Source of the DNA: DATBAT01 sp036271375
GTDB taxonomy: Bacteria; Acidobacteriota; Terriglobia; Terriglobales; Acidobacteriaceae
Length of the DNA: 6,081 nucleotides
Reading direction: 5' to 3'
NCBI GenBank assembly: GCA_036271375.1
Contig: DATBAT010000363.1
Location: 1 to 6,081 of the forward strand
The notes beneath the pieces were generated by a model that saw nothing but the letters and a program-made list of their open reading frames with translations, was not told where the DNA came from and ran no database searches. Positions 5,396 through 6,081 of this stretch are shown one piece after another. Position 1 is the stretch's first letter; the number at the start of each line of letters is the position of its first letter. Made by a program: the position numbers and the translations under genes.

Positions 5396-5460
5396 ACCCA
5401 CACGACCTTGCGGTCACTGGATTTTGAATCCAGCGCGTCTGCCAATTCCGCCACTCCGGC
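5377..5460 (-). tRNA. tRNA-Leu (anticodon CAA)
   Basis: This is an 84-base class II tRNA. It has the acceptor stem GCCGGAG/CTCCGGT with discriminator A73, a D-arm GCG/CGC, and an anticodon stem CTGGA/TCCAG around the loop TTCAAAA. The anticodon is CAA, reading UUG. The long variable arm GACC-GCAA-GGTC is typical of leucine tRNAs, and the T-loop is TTCAAGT. CCA is not encoded; the bases after A73 are CTG. Two pairs are irregular: G1/U72 is a wobble, and T50/T64 in the T-stem (GTGGG against CCCTC) is a mismatch. Both odd 3' bases fall in the part shared with the integrase gene. The gene is the evident insertion target of the neighbouring element. An intrinsic terminator follows at 5367-5341. 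Confidence 0.96.
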
Positions 5461-5481
5461 AATGAGTAAACGTCACACAAT

Positions 5482-5509
5482 AAGGTATCCAGCCGCGTCG
5501 CGAGCGCAA
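5482..5509 (-). promoter_or_regulatory. Possible promoter of tRNA-Leu
   Basis: On the minus strand TTGCGC (5509-5504) and TACCTT (5487-5482) are 16 bases apart. The second element lies 21 bases before the tRNA 5' end. The -10 match is poor, so this rests mainly on position. Confidence 0.25.
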
Positions 5510-5554
5510 AGGGGGATTGCAAAACATGGCCCGGCCGCGTGCGTGGGGTGTGCG

Positions 5555-5583
5555 TAGAACGAATTCCCGCAGACCGCTATAAC
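5555..5583 (+). promoter_or_regulatory. Possible promoter of the sugar kinase gene
   Basis: TATAAC (5578-5583) matches the -10 consensus at five of six bases. Seventeen bases upstream is a weak -35, TAGAAC (5555-5560). The element lies about 43 bases before the kinase ATG. Besides these elements, the 5461-5625 gap shows no gene. Confidence 0.35.
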
Positions 5584-5625
5584 GTATGACAAGTCATTGG
5601 GAAACATTGCGGAGAAAAAAGGGCG

Positions 5626-6081
5626 ATGACATTACAGGTGAAGCCGGCGGAGCAGTGTGCCTTTGATTTGGTTTCTCTCGGCGAGAGCATGATTCGGCTT
5701 TCGCCGCCCGCTCATGGGCGCATCGAGTTCGCCCCCGCGCTTGAGGTCTGGGTTGGCGGCGGCGAATACAACGTGTCCTATGCATTGGCTCGTCTCGGCT
5801 TGCGCACCGGCTGGATCGGCGGCCTCAATACGTCGCCGATGGGTCGAATCGTTGCGAATCATGCCCGCGCAGTCGGGATGGATATCTCGCACGCTGTGAC
5901 GCGGAAATACGATGGCGTCGGAAAAGTGGACCGCATTGGCCTCAACTTCACCGAGGTGGGCCACTCGAAGCGCGGCTCCGTCACGCTATACGATCGAGGC
6001 CATTCCGCGACGGCCGGCATGCAGCCGGGCGACGTCGATTGGAAAAAGCTATTCACGGAGCAGGGTGCACGCTGGCTCCAT
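5626..6081 (+). CDS. kdgK: PfkB-family sugar kinase, probable 2-keto-3-deoxygluconate kinase (partial)
   Basis: This is the first 152 codons of a kinase that runs off the right edge; family members are usually 300-350 residues, so about half is seen. It probably phosphorylates a keto-deoxy sugar acid with ATP in the cytoplasm, feeding sugar-acid breakdown. Residues 14-27 (DLVSLGESMIRLSP) are the typical first strand and substrate loop. GGGEYNVSYALARLG (44-58) is the N-terminal PfkB signature, with the conserved Asn49. YDRGHSAT (122-129) matches the substrate-facing region of KDG kinases, where an Arg before a GSA-like turn contacts the acid group. The ATP-binding GAGD motif lies beyond the window. 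ATG at 5626 follows GGAG (5611-5614), an 11-base spacing that is a little long. Other PfkB sugar kinases cannot be excluded. The gene sits on the far side of the tRNA from the integrase, so it is likely chromosomal backbone. Confidence 0.8.
   Translation, partial: MTLQVKPAEQCAFDLVSLGESMIRLSPPAHGRIEFAPALEVWVGGGEYNVSYALARLGLRTGWIGGLNTSPMGRIVANHARAVGMDISHAVTRKYDGVGKVDRIGLNFTEVGHSKRGSVTLYDRGHSATAGMQPGDVDWKKLFTEQGARWLH

Noticed and set aside
5257..5454. Minus-strand ORF starting MAELADALDSKSS, 65 residues
   Set aside because: This is the well-known spurious translation of a leucine tRNA plus its downstream sequence; the tRNA and the integrase explain the region.
1..6081. CRISPR array, second attachment site, rRNA, or exosortase gene
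   Set aside because: I looked for regularly spaced repeats, for a second copy of the tRNA 3' end, and for exosortase motifs, and saw none in the window.

Overview
The window most likely comes from a planctomycete (Planctomycetota, probably of the Pirellulales type). The evidence is two secreted proteins ending in PEP-CTERM/exosortase sorting tails (VPEP, a membrane helix, then a basic cluster), a DUF2293 protein and a GPDHPPT-type M50 membrane protease of kinds I associate with that phylum, and frequent GTG/TTG starts. This assignment is inferred from protein style, not from a marker gene.

Left part (1-2140), minus strand: a complete 377-residue PEP-CTERM protein (177-1310) built from seven circularly permuted HAF-like repeats. 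Upstream of it is a second PEP-CTERM gene (1477-1989) that keeps its sorting tail but has no signal peptide. Its 5' side abuts a roughly 105-bp remnant (2027-2131, minus) that reads as a core piece of a group II intron-type reverse transcriptase. This patch looks like a scar of lost mobile DNA.

Middle part (2141-3937), plus strand: a DUF2293 protein (2141-2830), whose ribosome binding site lies at the edge of the RT remnant, then a polytopic site-2-protease-like M50 metalloprotease (3068-3937) with both catalytic motifs intact.

Right part (3938-5460): the integration module of a tRNA-targeting mobile element. A short region with an 11-bp tandem repeat precedes a previously unlisted 48-codon gene (4051-4197). 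That gene is tightly coupled to a full-length tyrosine recombinase (4208-5395). The recombinase reading frame runs through the tRNA terminator and 19 bases into the 3' end of a tRNA-Leu(CAA) gene on the opposite strand (5377-5460), so its stop codon lies in the antisense of the T-loop. The tRNA has a T50/T64 mismatch and a G1/U72 wobble. Both involve bases in the 3' segment that an element integrating here would supply. The other end of the element is not visible, so it is not known whether the M50 or DUF2293 genes are cargo.

Far right (5461-6081), plus strand: beyond the tRNA, probably chromosomal backbone, with the first 152 codons of a PfkB-family sugar kinase resembling 2-keto-3-deoxygluconate kinase, cut by the window end.

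No stretch longer than 300 bases is without a gene. The gaps (1-176, 1311-1476, 2831-3067, 3938-4050, 5461-5625) hold only the short sites listed. The strongest candidates for something undescribed are the 48-residue protein coupled to the integrase and the interlocked integrase/tRNA/terminator arrangement.
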